Assembly: GCA_036346255.1 (NCBI GenBank)
Contig: CM070625.1
Coordinates: 18,561,488-18,625,487 of the forward strand
DNA from: Ampelocalamus luodianensis
Lineage: Eukaryota; Streptophyta; Magnoliopsida; Poales; Poaceae
Direction: 5' to 3'
Length of the DNA stretch: 64,000 nucleotides
In this document: positions 20,795 through 33,785 of the stretch, in pieces
Position numbering within the stretch: the first letter of the stretch is position 1
Layout: each line of letters begins with the position of its first letter
Translations under genes and position numbers: made by a program
Notes under the pieces: generated by a model
Seen by the model: only the letters and a program-made list of their open reading frames with translations
Told to the model about the DNA's origin: nothing
Databases searched by the model: none

Positions 20795-23235
20795 ATTGAT
20801 GATACCAGATCATGTAGAGTCATGCCTCCGTTAGTAGCAGTAAATTCAGGGAACCATTGTAACCTCTCCTCTATTTGAGAGCAAAAAGGTGGACATCTTT
20901 GTATGCAAGTTACAAAGAAAAAGGAAATATTGGATATTAAATCATTGGATGCCTTTCTCAGCATATGCCTTGCAAGTTGAGTAATCAAGCGTTAAGTCAT
21001 GATGATTGAATGCTGTAGAGTCGTAACTATGGAATGTGATGTTGAATTCCAACTCATCATTTTGCATAGCGGTGAGACAATAGTAAATGATTGAAGAATC
21101 TAATCATTGGATAAGGTCCATATCTGCAAGAGAGTATGCAATTGTCATTGTACATGATCTATACAGCATGCAACTGTATTAGAAGTCAAGTTTGTCTTTG
21201 ACTTGGTACCCAGGATCAGCCAATTTCAGAAGGAATTACATCAGAGATGAACTATGACAAAAATTGTTAAAAGAGTTCGCATAAATGATAGAGCATATCA
21301 GATGACTTTATCAGAAAAAGGAAGTGTCAAATCAATCCCATCAGCTTAGCAGTGTCAGTTGAATACCAGTGAAACAGTCATTTTGAGACAGTGTCAGTCG
21401 AAGATATGTGAGACAGTCATTTCAAGTTAGCCAAGACCACTCACCTGTTGTAAGAAGAGAAGTCGCCCAGATCGCTAGAAGTGAACCGAGTTTGTAAGAA
21501 TTTCAGAAGAGATTAATCACAACTCCAGTGTTCATATTGCCAGATACCGAAAAAAACCTTGATAGTTTTTATCATGGAACATCCAAGAATTGGTGTGTTA
21601 AGAAGTTTCAGGTGGTGAATTATCTTAGTCATAATTCGAAGTTGCTACCGTGGAGCAACAAAGACGGTTATTGGATTAAAAACTACGAAGTTGAAATCCG
21701 TTCCCTCAGGCCAGACCAATACAGCGGCAGATACTTTGAAACAGAAGAGCTACTGTAAGAATCTGTTGATCAGTCAACTAAAGTTACTTGTGAAAGTCAG
21801 AAGTTGAGTCTTGAGTCAGTTTCAAAAGGATATTTGTTGAACCCCAGGGTTCAAACCGATGCTAGAGATCAGTGCTGACCAGACAGTGAGATGACAGTTT
21901 TGTCAAGAAAATTCGTCCTCACGTAAAGCAAAGGAAAGCGTGAGAACCCACTGAAGGCGAACAGAATGATCTATGGATCAATGAGTATATTTGCATATCT
22001 AATGAGAAGGAACTCCAGTAGTTGATGCTCAAACCAACATTTGAGTGTAAGCATTCCAGTTTCCCTGAAAGTACCAAGGCGTACAAAGATCTCAAAGTTG
22101 AATTGTGATGATCCAAAATAAAGTAAAATATCGCCGAATGGGTTACCATTTGGTATGTCAGAAAGTTAGCCAACATGTCAAAAGCTCGTCAAAGTACTCC
22201 TATCACTGAGAATTCAGATAAGGGATCTCCCAGGACCCAATCAGGATATAATTTCTTGAAGGGTGGTTGTTGATCATTTGACAAAAATTTGTTGCTTCAT
22301 TCCTTTCAATATCACCTAGTTTGGAGACTGCCTAGCAGAGTGGTATACCACAGAGGTTGTATACGACAGATATGGTATTCGTTAGCATGGGTGCAGTGTT
22401 GGATCTACAGAGAAATAAGTGTTAGACCAAGGATCCCAGCTTATCTTGTATTAGCGACAGAGTCTATTTCATGCTTGGATGATCATTTCAGTTCAGTATT
22501 GTGTATCGCCCGAATCAGTAGACAGATTGAAAGAAATAGTGAGTTGTGCTTTAACTCATATTACCAAGTCGAGCAAGTAAGTGTTATGTGCAGATTTCCC
22601 CTACAACACTAGTTGTTAGCCAGTTGAAGTTGTCACCCTCTGAAGTTCACAGTGGTTGATTGTGTAAGTCATCGCTCAGCTAGGAGCAGATCAAATTACA
22701 AAGTATGTGGATGTTGCATTAATTATGAAGGAGAAGACTAAGGATCCTTAATCCTAAATGGAATTTAAGTAGCAGTGTTCAAGAAGGAAAGCTACACAGA
22801 TTATACAGATTATCACCTTCGCAGCCATGTCTATCTTCAGAATACATGTTGAAGTTTTGTGCTAAGAATTGTATGACAGAGTTGACAAAAATGTGTCAGT
22901 TAGTTCAGATTCCGAAGCACGGAAGAAGAGATAGTTTGCCAACCTGAGTTACCAGTCAGCAGTAAGATTTCCTCCACTCCAGAAGTGCCTTCAAGCACCA
23001 ATCAAGCAGCCCCGTTAGATGCAATCGAGTTTCAAGATGCCTTCCAGCCAAGAGCCAGTCTGTCAAGTTTTCAGTGAAGCGAGAAGTTTAGCAAGAAGCA
23101 AGGCGTTGTTCTGTAAGTGGTCAGAAGAGCGATTATGTCAAAGTCAAAGCAATTTGAAAGCAAAAAGTGAACCCGAAGGCTGAGTTCCTTATCCTATTCT
23201 ATAGCCAGCGTGAATCTCGGGGACGAGATTCCTTT
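20795..23235 (+). pseudogene. Element C pol, severely decayed
   Basis: Only landmarks survive. At about 21525 FILPDTEKNLD matches the VLxLPDxxKxF-YCDAS junction before RNase H. About 21600-21760 keeps a poorly aligned RNase H-like stretch. At about 22265 VVDHLTK matches the integrase VDRLTK box, and at about 22500 ARISRQIERNSE corresponds to the HPQTDGQTERVNQ box. The rest is full of stops in all frames. Reverse transcriptase is not recognisable. No working product is possible. Confidence 0.6.
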
Positions 23236-23246
23236 AAGGGGGGAGG
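23236..23246 (+). promoter_or_regulatory. Polypurine tract of element C
   Basis: AAGGGGGGAGG lies two bases before the LTR start TGTAACGTCCC. It follows a CGGGGACGAGATTC motif that commonly precedes the polypurine tract in grass gypsy elements. It fixes the 3' LTR start and the plus orientation. Confidence 0.85.
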
Positions 23247-23248
23247 TT

Positions 23249-26200
23249 TGTAACGTCCCAAAATTTGGCTTTTCAAAAATCTTTTGAGTAGTTTAGGTCC
23301 CTGAAAAAATTTCACCAATTTTATTTGAATTAATAAAGCTTAATTGTGAATTTTTTAAAATTAAAAATATTTAATTTGACTAATCTAAACATTAATTAAA
23401 TAAAAACTTGTGTTATTTGGCTTCCTTGTCTTTCAAGGAATTTTTGGATATTTTCTGAGATTTTTTTGGATTTGTTTGTTATTTATTTGATCTCCTTGAT
23501 TTTCGGCCTATTATTTTAATTCTGAAAATCAGCATTTTCTCTCTCCTGCCATGTGCTACAGTATTCCACGATTTACTGTTCAACATGAACCTCTAGCCGA
23601 ACAGCCAGCAGAGTCCAGAACGTATACGTAACGAACTGAAAACTTTAAAATTCCATATCTTCCTCCACGGTGCATATAAAAGTGAGCCGTTTGCGCCCAC
23701 GCGTCCGTCTTGATCTCCTCTTCCAATCCCCTGATTTGGTTTCCTCCAAACCGATCTATTTTCATCGTAATCTCTAGAAAACCGAGCTCCAACCGAAGTT
23801 CTTCTCCGGCGAACCGCGCCTTCGTCCGACGTCCGCCGGCCGAACCGTCGGGCGTTGGCTTCGCGTCGTCGCTCTCGTCACGATTCCATCCACTTCGCCG
23901 AAGATCGCCGAGCACCGCTGGCCATTAAATCCAAACCATGTTCATCGCGTTGCTCGCTTCCTCGGTGAGTTTTTCCAAAATCCGATCGCGCCATCGCGTC
24001 CGGCTCGTCGTTTCCTTTCCGTTTTGCCCCTTTGCCGCTGCTACGTCGCCTCTGGCCACCGTCCACCCCGTGCGCACTGTAGCGTTCATGTATTCTGTTG
24101 CTTCGTTCTTGCGTTGTCTCCAGAGTGTGAAATCCTTTTTGTTTTCCTTTCTTATTTGTTATGAAGACCCAAGTATTTCTATCTCCATCCTTTATTCCGT
24201 GTTTGCCATCTCATGCTAAAACCTTGCCATGCGATGCTACCTTCTTGCATCATAACCCAACATGCAGTGATCTGTTCCTGTAGCTTTCATCCCTTGCTTC
24301 GTTCGTTGATTGTCCAAAACGTGGTTCTTCTGTTGTATGGTTCTTTTGTCTTCCAATCAAGCCAACAATTCAAGTGCAAGCATACCTCTGTGGATCCTTC
24401 TCTTAATTCTTTCTCTATGTTTTTGCTTGCCAAATTCATGCCGCAAGATCAAGCTGTGAAGCCCTGTTCTATGATTCTTCTCTGGACCAACGTACAACCT
24501 TGTGAGATCTGTTCTCTCTTATTTGTAAACCATTGCATGTAGTTTTTCTTAATGCATGCTTCTCTGTTAATTTTTTCTTTCTCTATATCATGCCAGAAAA
24601 GAAGTAATCTATCTATCTTCCATGTAGACTCCACATGTCATCTTCCCAATTTAAAACCTTAATTATTTATCTCACTTACATGCGGGTCCCGCATGTCAAT
24701 CAACCCTTGGTCAAACCCTAGTTCATGAGCTTGGTCCACCGTGGACTAGCTTATCTTTGTGGACCTGGTCCATAGACCAGTGGCCCACATGTCAATCCCT
24801 AATTCTATTTTTGAGAATTAATTTAATTCTTGAAAAGTCATTTATCTTATTGGTCTCACATGTCACTCTCTCTACCTTATTTCTGGAATTATTTTAATTC
24901 TAGAAATCCATAAATACCAGTCGGTCCCACATATCACACACTCATTCTTTTTCTAATATTTTCGGAATAGAATATTCTTAGAATATTCTGTAGAGCTTTT
25001 TCATCATTTTATATGAATTCCAATCTTCCGAGAGTCATATCTTCTTCATCCGAATTCCGATTGAACCCATTCAAGTTTATAAATTCATCTAAATTCAGTA
25101 TCTACCTTCGAGTACCATTAAATTTTAATTTGGAGTTTATTTGATTTGTCTTTTGAATTTAGTTTATTTTGCGCTTTCTTTATCGTTAGATGCTGAAGTC
25201 CCGAAATCGTCCGAAGGAGCTGAAGATCAAGCAAGTAGAAGATTGAAGATAAAATAAGACCATCATTGCTATAGTAAGGCAAGTTATACCTTTGATCATA
25301 TTGAATCTCAATTTTCAAAATTACTTTGATTCAAATTATTGCATTTACTTCAAGTAATTATTTAAATGCTTTTGGGTTTAGCTATTAATCCAATTTGTTA
25401 TATCTACTTTGTCTATTGTATGTCATAATCTTTTGTCACCCTAGATTGGTTCATATTTAGTTGGTGCTATGGTATTACCAACGTGGGTTGGTTAGTATGA
25501 GTAGATTGCTTAGCCATGCAACGAGTCATCATCATCACCTGAGTTGCAATTATAAATTTGACTAAGTGATTATAGAACTTTGTGATAAAACTGTGTGTGC
25601 TATGTGTTATTACTTTGTGATAGCATGTGTTGCACTAAACCAACAGGGCGGGAAAGGATTTAGACTGAGGCAAGTGGTGGATACTTTGTGATATGGTGGA
25701 CTTTGTGAATGGGAATGATAATCTTTGTGGCATAGTTAGAAAATGGAAGTCTTGCTTTGGTCAATTAAGGACTTAACTTTGTGCGCCATTAAACTGAGCC
25801 TTACTGTACGACCACATGTCTGGTATGGGATGAGCCTAACTTAGTAGGTTATGGATTCTTGGCATTGATTACTCAGGCTGTAGGTTAGGCTATGGGTGGA
25901 GGTGTGTACTACAAGGTAGTCGCATCAGGGGGCAGTTCGCTGTGTCCTTGTCCAACGATGCGTGTTATGCCAAAGCACTTCGTTTGGGTTGGTATAGCGG
26001 TTTGTAAGCACATCGGGAGTGTCAATGTTGAGATGAAGTTTCTGAAAGGTTTTATTGTGATCAGCTCTGATCCAGTTGATTGCATCTTGTGGGTAAAGTG
26101 TACAACCTCTGCAGAGTATTAAACAATCTATTCGAATAGCCGCGTCCGCGGTCATGGATATGCTCAGGGATTTCACACGAGGGGTAGTTTTCATAAAATG

Positions 26201-26822
26201 TTTGGGATGAGAGCTATGTGATCTAAGTCATATGGTTATGTGAAATAATCTGCTTAGCTATGTGTCTTTGTGAAAATAACTGTTAAATTAATATTGTCTA
26301 TTTGTTTTGAACTGCATTTCAATCTATTATTGTATTAAATTGCAAATATTGCTTTTATGCAAAAGAACCACATAAGCCTTTTCTTTTGGAATAAGCTTGC
26401 ATCTATAAATTGCATTCTGTGGTATGACTTGCGAGTACGGTTGTGTACTCACGCTTGTTGTAAAACTTACGCCTAAACCTACAGAAATGGAGGAATCGTC
26501 AGTCAACAAGGTATACTTCAAGGATCAAGAAGAACTAGGTCGCACTTTTGACCGATTGCCTGTGGGCATATGGATGGGCTTCACTGAAGTTATTCCGTTT
26601 CGTTCCGCTGCAGCTTTATTGAGTTATTCGTCTTCTGAGGCATTAATTGTAAACTTTGACATTAAGATCTTTATTATGATATGTATTGTTATTTGCCTAT
26701 TTATTAGTTATCTTTGCATATAGAAATGATATTTTATCGATGTTGTCACTGTGTGCACTAGCGTGATCCTGAACTAGTGCAGTATACACAGAAGGTACAA
26801 AATTATATTTTGGGTCCCGACA
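23249..26822 (+). mobile_element. 3' LTR of element C (about 3.57 kb)
   Basis: It starts TGTAACGTCCC after the polypurine tract and ends TGGGTCCCGACA. A TATA box (CATATAAAAG, about 23674-23683) precedes a pyrimidine-rich leader. Segments such as TTGGTGCTATGGTATTACCA (25462), AGTACGGTTGTGTACTCACG (26434) and CACTAGCGTGATCCTGAAC (26757) have inverse matches in the LTR of element A (8300, 7320 and 7010). ORFs in it are short and unsupported. With no 5' LTR present the target duplication cannot be tested; the bases after it are atcat. Confidence 0.87.
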
Positions 26823-28960
26823 ATCATCAGGATCGATCGATCGATCATCTCTGCAACCAGACCAGTAGGGGCGCACCATGCACCACCATCACCGACTCCT
26901 CTTCCATTTCGTTTGGTCCTTTACGAGTATTCGATTCACCAGGAGATAAACAGACTTGCACTTCTGCCATTAGTCCATACAGAGTGCACACCGTATCTTT
27001 TGTGGGCCGGGCTAACATCACGCGCTCGCTCCGGAGCCACGTCATAACCGATAGGATACCAAATGGAGTACCGAGCGAGTGCGGTCCGAGAAACTGTAAC
27101 AACTGACTGCATGTGGGGCCTGAAATGCCTTCTCTCCCATCCAGTACTCTTCATGATGACATGATCGAAGGGGCAGTAATAGTGTAGTTCAGAAATCATG
27201 TCTCTGAGGCGACGGCTAGCTGCTAGAAGGTTTAGGAAAGCAAGCTAAGTGCTCTACTTTGCCATTTGGTGATGGTGTCGTGTGTCTCGCTAGTGTCCAA
27301 CAGCCGGTGCATGCCCTTTTCTTGCCCTCTTTCCCGCATCCAAGAGTGAACGCAGCCCGGCTGCTTCGCGGGATACATGTATGTACTTGCTTCATGGGGC
27401 GCACACTCATTGCGTCGTGGACCGCGAGAGGAGGAATCATTGCCTCCATCATCCGCCGGAATGTGCACCGGGGGGAACGCCCTCCGTACCGCTGGACGCT
27501 GGTGCAGTACTCGCCTGCCCAGTTGGCTGTGCCTGTCGCTGCAATTCGTTTCTTTGTAGAGGATGTCGTTGCAATTCGTAAGCGTGTGACATGTCCGGTT
27601 ACCCAAACGGCCCAGCCAAAACGCTGACGAGTTATATTCTGTAGCTCTCACGAGGCCCAGATGGAGATGGGCCAGTAGCGCGGGGGGCAAGGGTCGGCGA
27701 GGGCTTGAAGGCTGCGGACTACACGCGGGCCAGGCTGGTGTGGATTGGGGACCGGGGAGGGGGACAACCGAGCGGAAGGCTGCCTGTTTTTCTGCGTGGG
27801 TTTCGGAGGAGTCGCTGACGCGGCCGGCGTGCCGCTTCTCCGCACGGTCGAGGCGTGTCAACGAGGCTTTTTAGCCGGGGGGCAGTCTTCGCCACGGGGC
27901 CGGCCCTGGCGGAGTGGTGCGTGCGTCCGGTGCTGCGCACGCGGCGAAGCCGAGTAGGCGACTGAAGAAAAGGTCAGGAGTTGAGCGGCCACTGTGAGGG
28001 CCGCAGATCACCCCGCCGAGGAGACGGTGCGGCCCGGGCACCGCGGTGATGGGGTAAGGCGCTCTACCTGACAGATTGGTTCCGTGGGAGCCCAACCGCA
28101 GGTTAACCAATGTGAGGCGCGGCTGCAGCCCAATTGCCCCAACATGCTTGCACGGCTTAATTAGAGTCCAACAAGCAGCAAGCTAGGCGCCTAGGCCCAG
28201 CCGAGTTGTTAGTTTTTTTTTTTTTTTTTTGCCCCGTACGCCGGGCTCCAACTTGGATTTCGGAAGATATTCTTCAGTCATTCATCCTATGCGAGCGAAT
28301 CTCCTCCCGAACATCTCGCGTGTGCACAGCTAACATCAAAAAATAGAATCATCAGGAGAGAATTTGAGTCACAATATTTTTTTCAATGGGTCACAACATA
28401 TCAAGGAACATAATGCAATATTTTTTTAAAACGGATCGCAACATATCAAGGAATAGGTTGCAATATTTTTTTTTAACGGATCGCAACATCAGAACAAAAA
28501 ACAACAGAGGACTGACCGGCGGAACAAACACCCCACAGATCCCAATAGCCACAGCAATGTTGATGTATCAAGAAACCAAGAAAAGGTGAAAGCACCGGCT
28601 CACCTCAAAGAAAGCAACAGACGAAGATGTTCCCCCTCCAAATCTTTCTCCTTCCTATGAGATTTTTCTTGGAGAGGGAGAGCCATGGCCACGGGCGCCG
28701 CCAAGTCATGGCCTCTAGGCGAGAGCGTAGCCGCCTCCTCCCGTGGACGGTCGGATGCCATGGCGGTGGTTTCTTGGAGAGTTATTGCGCATGTGAGGTG
28801 AGGAAGGAGAGGAAAGGAAAAGGCAGCAGTGAGAGAGCATGTGAGGTTTGTTCAATAGTGGACAGGAGGGGAAAGGCAGCGAGACAGCTCTGTGCTCTTG
28901 TAGCATGACACTACTGCTACCTATTCTTGTGTGGTGACCTGACTGGTGACTGGTAAGGTG
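26823..28960. other. Unassigned stretch with GC-rich patch and poly-T tract
   Basis: No gene is supported. It holds a short GATC repeat (about 26832-26847), a GC-rich patch (27250-28130) with overlapping ORFs on both strands that lack conserved motifs, and a T run of about 18 (28212-28230) that could mark the tail of a minus-strand retroposed sequence. Repeats at 28370-28490 follow. A 93-codon ORF (28627-28908) is not recognisable. It may be diverged transposon or old intergenic sequence. Confidence 0.4.
28365..28490 (+). repeat. Short tandem repeat with T-run and TCGCAACATATCAAGGAA core
   Basis: Units of roughly 45-62 bp repeat the pattern CAATATTTTTTT, then GGGTCACAACATATCAAGGA or CGGATCGCAACATATCAAGG, about 2.5 times (28375, 28418 and 28460). 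The last unit is cut after CGCAACAT. Confidence 0.75.
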
Positions 28961-30750
28961 TTAGAGAGGAGGGAGTAATAAATATATAGAGTGGATGGGG
29001 GCTCGGTCCGAAAAGTCATCGAATCGTTTTTCTAGATCCCTTTCAATTCCGCAAGTTGTTGCTTTCTAGATTATTTTTCTATGGTGCAAATTCGCTTTAA
29101 TCTACCACGAGTCGAATTGAAGTCGCCGGCACAATGCCGATCGGTAAGTTGCATGAAAGAGTAGATGATGATTGCATCGTAGATTGTAGATCGCAAATCC
29201 TATATAATCTGCCGCGAGCCGACTTGAAGTCATCGGCCAAGCCGATCGGAAGATTATATTGAAAAGAGGATGGACTGATTGCACTTTATGGATGAACGGT
29301 AAAATAAAGAAAAAAAATATGACCGTCGTAGCCCTGTACGGCCGCGTCGTAGATGGTCTGCCGCTGGCCACCCGCATGTGGCCACGCCACCACCGTGCGC
29401 TGCTTGCACCACCGGTCCGAAGCCGCTGGCCGCCCGCACAGACCCCCACCGCGATGCCCCGCATGGCCACGCCACCCCACATGGCCGCCATCGCCCACAC
29501 GTGGCTGCACTGCCGCTAGGCTACAGCAGCCTCGCTCGCACACGATACCCTCCGCCCGCCGCCTACCGCCCGCCCGAAGCAGTCCGACCACACGCCACCA
29601 GCCATGTGCCACCGCACCAAGCCGCCATGGTCGTGCAGCCATGTGCGCACCGCCGAGCCTGTGCCATGTGTGCGCCACCGAGCCCGTGCAGGCCACCGGC
29701 CGCCCACCATGTGCACCGTCCAAGGCTTGCAGCTGCCTTGAACCGCGCCAGCCACCTCGCGCCATGGAAGACCGCCACCGCCTACACGCAGCCTCACGTG
29801 TCGCCATCGACCCTGCCTCCTGCACGGGGCATGCACGCGCACCAACACATCGCATCGTGGACGCCGCAAGCCCGGCCGCCCGCAAGCTCGCAGCCATTGC
29901 CACCAACCGCACCGCGCCCTCCGAGCCACGACCACCGCGTGCTTCAAGCCGCGCCGCCGCGCACGCCCGCGCCCACTACCTCAAACGCCGTCGCCTCACT
30001 GCGCCGCCGCTGCGCAGCCGCCGCGCCGCCGCCGCTCGCATCGCACGCGCGCTACCAGCTCCCACGGGACGCATCGACCGTCGGCTCCCATGGGATGCAC
30101 CCACACCGCCACACTGGGTCGCCCGCACCGCTGTGCCCGCAACGCCTGAAAGTCGGCCGCCCGCCCGCTGCACCAACACACCGCTGGCTCCCACGGGATG
30201 CACCCGCGCCGCCACTTTGATGCATAGGGCAGGGGAAACAATACCCCTCCCCTGCCCCTTTTGCCTCATTCGGTTGTGGGCCGACATGGGCCAAGGAAAG
30301 TGGATTCAGCCCAACAGAATTTTGAAAATAAAGAAAGAAAAAAAAGGGAGAAAGAAAATCCCAAATTTTGTAAAAAGGCCCTCGGGGTTTTCTGAAACTA
30401 CGCGAAAAAAATTCTCAGAACTGAAAATTCACGGGTTAGCCCCTGGAAATTGCAGAATTTGCTGAAAATTCATATTCCAACAGAATAGGGCCTCAGGAAT
30501 TCTTTTTTTTTTTTGAATAATTTTGAACTTTTCAAGCATGTTTAACTTTGTTATTATTATTTCTATGTAATTTATGTATTGTATTTACTATTTTGATTAT
30601 ATGTGATTGTTTGTATTGCTTTTAATCACTAAAAATAGCAGTGAATCATGAAAAATGCATAGAAAATTATAGGATCACGAACCGGGAGTTCAAATAACAT
30701 CATAAGAATTTTGCAACTATTTTACACAAATTACCAGTAGTAATCTTATG
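28961..30750. other. Probable diverged LTR/leader sequence upstream of element D
   Basis: The stretch starts AT-rich with an imperfect direct duplication (29098-29150 and 29204-29256, containing GCCGATCGG). It is extremely C/G-rich with His/Pro/Ala-coding low complexity at 29330-30230, and then AT-rich again up to the copia gag start. This AT-GC-AT profile resembles retrotransposon LTRs or leaders, but I find no clear TG...CA ends and no match to the 3' LTR of element D. The 370-codon ORF at 29353-30465 is low-complexity and overlaps an equally long one in another frame. Confidence 0.35.
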
Positions 30751-30754
30751 AACT

Positions 30755-31385
30755 CTTTACTTGAATATGAAGATGACTAGCATCATGAACCAAGAGTTCG
30801 AAGAACTGACCCAATATGGTCAAAATTTGTATAAAATTTGTACCAGTCTTCAACTCTATGATAAGGTAATCACGGATGAGCAGAAGATTGAAAAGACTCT
30901 CTCTACCTTTCACTTGAATGCGGTGCAATCCGCACGCAACTATCGTCAAAATGACTACAAGAAGTATGTCAAATTGATTGACGTCATGCAAGTTGCGGAA
31001 GCTTAAGATGATGTTCTAAAGAAGAACTACATCTCACAGCCCTCTAGTAGCAATGTTGCCCATGAAGCTAATGTTAGCAGCTACAAGGTGAGGAAGCCTC
31101 TCACGAAGGAGAGGGGCAAGAAGGGTAAGGTCGTGGGTCGCACGTTATTGATGCTTTCCAATATAAGAAGAATGGCAAATGATAGCATGAGGCACACCTC
31201 ACCATTGCAGGCACAGAGGATCCACAACCATTAGTTGCACTTATAAATGTGGACATCCCAGTAGCAGCCCTCATCACCCCTCCTTTGGATATTGTAGCGG
31301 CCGCAACCGTAGTTGCCCAAGAGAAGAAGATCGTCATAGAGCAGATTGAGGCAGAAGTTTTTGAATACTTTGTTGATTGGATCTA
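30755..31385 (+). pseudogene. Element D gag, broken
   Basis: An 81-codon frame (30761-31006) reads NQEFEELTQYGQNLYKICTS, DEQKIEKTLSTFHLN and YKKYVKLIDVMQVAEA, matching the helical core of copia gag (UBN2/DUF4219-like). Past a stop, KKNYISQPSSSNVAHEANVS and a basic KPLTKERGKKGK stretch follow. This part should contain the zinc knuckle, which is not recognisable. Confidence 0.68.
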
Positions 31386-31639
31386 ATGCACGCATTGCAC
31401 TTAGATATTTTTATAGCCACTTGCAGTTTGTGGTTGTAATGGAATATTGAATTATTTTACTCTTTGAATAATGGTTGTAAGCTCTAGGAGAGTAAAGTAT
31501 TAAATTCTTATGATAAATCCTGTAAGGCTTATATTTTTGTATTTATAATAGCAAGTTATGTTCTGATATCTAAAGTATTTTATTTATGTGTTGCCTGCTT
31601 CCTGCTGTATATTAATAAAGTACATTATATTAGAACACG

Positions 31640-33110
31640 TGTGGCTCCATATGAAGGAAGTGTGCTTAGCGGATAGCGGCACAATGAATACCATCCTGAG
31701 ATAAACAAAAATTTCAGATGATCAATAAGAATGCTGGTAGTCTTACGACAATCGTAGGCAGCGATACTTGTATAATAGGCTCAGAAAAGGCCACAATTAT
31801 ACTCTTAATAGGCACAACTTTGGTTATTGAAAAGCCTTGTTGTACCCAGAATCAACTAGAACTCTCAAGGATATTCACGCTAACGGTTTTTACGTAGAAA
31901 CGGAAGAAGAGTATGGTAAGCAATACCTGCTTATTACAAAGAGTGAAGAAAGTAGAAAATAGTATTATAACGACTTTCTTCATATGAAACTAGGCTATAC
32001 TACACTAATATTAAGGCACTTGCAGCCTATATTGTCCTGAAAACCGTATTTAGAAGCTCTGAACTTTTCTATCTCTAGCATGATAGATTATGCCGCCTAG
32101 GTCTTAGGATGATGAAAAATATAATTAACAATTCATAGGGACATAATATCAATGTAAAGACTTTCTCGAATCAGAAAGATTTTGTGTGCCCTGCATTTGC
32201 GACCTGAAAATTAATTACTAGACCTTCTGCTCTGAAAGCGAATGATGAAATCACTACATTCCTGGACCGTATCTAGGGAGACTTTTGCGGTCCTATACAG
32301 CCCCTGTAAGAGTCATTTAGGTACTTTATAGTGCTTATCGATGTTTCCTCAAAATGGTCGCACGTATGTTTATTGTCTACGAGAAATCACGCTTTTGCAA
32401 AAGCTAATCTCGCAAATAATTAAAGTTAGAACTAATTCCCCTGACCGTCATATGAAATCCACCAGAATGGACAACACCAGAGAATTTACTTTGAAGGCCT
32501 TTGATGATTATTGTATGAAAATGTGAATTAAAGTTGAGTATTCCATACTGTATGTCCACACCCAGAATGGACTAGCATGGGCATTAATTAAAAGGATTAA
32601 ATTTATTGCCCGACCACTTTGAAGAATTGTAATTTACCAACTACATATTGGAGACACGTAGTCCTGCACGCAACAACTCTCATCAATTTTAGACCGTCGG
32701 CATATAATATCCATTCACCTAAGCAACTAGCACAAGGGTCAGCACCGAAAACTTCTCATCTTCGCAGGTTTGGTTGCAAGGTTTATGTACCTATATAACC
32801 ACCGCAGCGAACTGCAATGGGACCATCACTGAAAGTCTGGGATATACGTTGCTTATGAGACAACATTCATAATCAGGTATTTGGACCCTATGACGAGAGA
32901 TTTGCATACTGCCCGATTCGCTGATAGTATGTTAGATGATGATAGTTTCCTGTCATTAGGGGGATCAATCATTTGATGAAAAATATCACGAAATAATGTG
33001 GCAATCCACTGGAAGTCCAGAAGACAATTAAAGTCCATGCACATTACCTGCGCACAAGTGAAACAAATAGAGAAGTCCAGAAGATAATTACAGTCCAGAA
33101 GATAATTGAT
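31640..33110 (+). pseudogene. Element D protease and integrase, broken
   Basis: The protease motif CLADSGTMNTILR is at 31663-31700 (DSG active site). Farther on, IHANGFYVETEEEYGKQYLL and RLGLRMMKNIINNS mark the pre-integrase segment. The integrase core is readable in pieces: GDFCGPIQP (about 32278), DVSSKWSHVCLLSTRNHAFA (about 32338), SIRMDNTREFT-like text at 32460 and HTQNGLAWALIKRIKFIARP (about 32550). The C-terminal part has LRRFGCKVYVPI (about 32760) and YLDPMTRDLHTARFADS (about 32877). Stops interrupt every piece. Confidence 0.8.
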
Positions 33111-33782
33111 TTACAAGCATTAGCGAATCAACTGCCTGACCACTTTAGTGATTTGAAGAGTGTGATCAAGTTGCATGTGCCTGCATGCAATGCACCTGAG
33201 GGGGTTGAAATACCGATGAAGGTATCCCTAATCCCGTCCTAAGGTCTCAGAAAGGATGAGAACTCTGGCCCCTCAAATCCGAAGTAACCGGGGACACCTG
33301 GTGAAAAAGAATAAGAGAGACTTGACACAACCGATCACCGAAGTTTCCCAGAACCAGAAGGGGAGCCAGTTGATACCTGGCATCAGTAGAGAACCTTTAG
33401 AAAAAAAAGGCATACAAATTTGAACATTCCCACGGAGGGAGATACCAGCATGGATGCGTCTGCACACATTAGAGTTAGAAAACTAAAGGGACTTGCTCCC
33501 GTAATTAGAAGCAGCGGTGAGCAAGTAGAAGCATTAGAAGAATCGGTCCTTGAAGAAATAGTTATAAACTTTGTAACCATGGAAGAATCTATGAATAAGA
33601 CATCAGCCTATGTCGATATTTTCTTTGCAAAGAACCACAATCATCTATCTTGATCCAGAGCCTACATCGCTCGTTGAATGAAAGAAAAGATCAGATTGAG
33701 AAGATTAGAAGAAGGCAATAGAAACCTAATTATTGTCTCTAAATAAAAGAGAGGTATTTGGACCTGTAAACCGCACGCCTCC
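33111..33782 (+). pseudogene. Element D linker and start of reverse transcriptase
   Basis: The linker has LPDHFSDLKSVIKLHVPACN (33132) and PEGVEIPMKVSLIP. A clean 77-codon frame follows (33420-33653; DASAHIRVRKLKGLAPVI, FVTMEESMNKTSAYVDIFFA). The RT entry (MKEKIR, SK-KREVFGPVNRTPP) ends at 33782, where CACTA-2 was inserted. The RT wording resumes at 37937. Confidence 0.72.
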
Positions 33783-33785
33783 CCA

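Larger units (their letters stand above)
19990..26822 (+). mobile_element. Element C: 5'-truncated Ty3/gypsy retrotransposon relic
   Basis: It contains a zinc-knuckle gag (about 19990-20794), a heavily decayed pol (about 20795-23200), a polypurine tract and a complete 3' LTR (23249-26822). No 5' LTR, primer-binding site or N-terminal gag is present. Its left end joins the broken gene tail of CACTA-1 without an LTR, so a deletion or rearrangement formed the junction. The LTR is homologous to that of element A in inverse orientation. Confidence 0.8.

Noticed and set aside
27232..27861. 209-codon ORF on the minus strand
   Set aside because: No conserved motif; plus-strand frames across the same DNA are also open. 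It could be a host gene remnant, but nothing supports it.
29353..30465. 370-codon ORF on the plus strand
   Set aside because: It is low-complexity Pro/Ala/Arg/His sequence from extreme C/G richness. Other frames and the opposite strand are equally open, and no domain or splice structure is visible.
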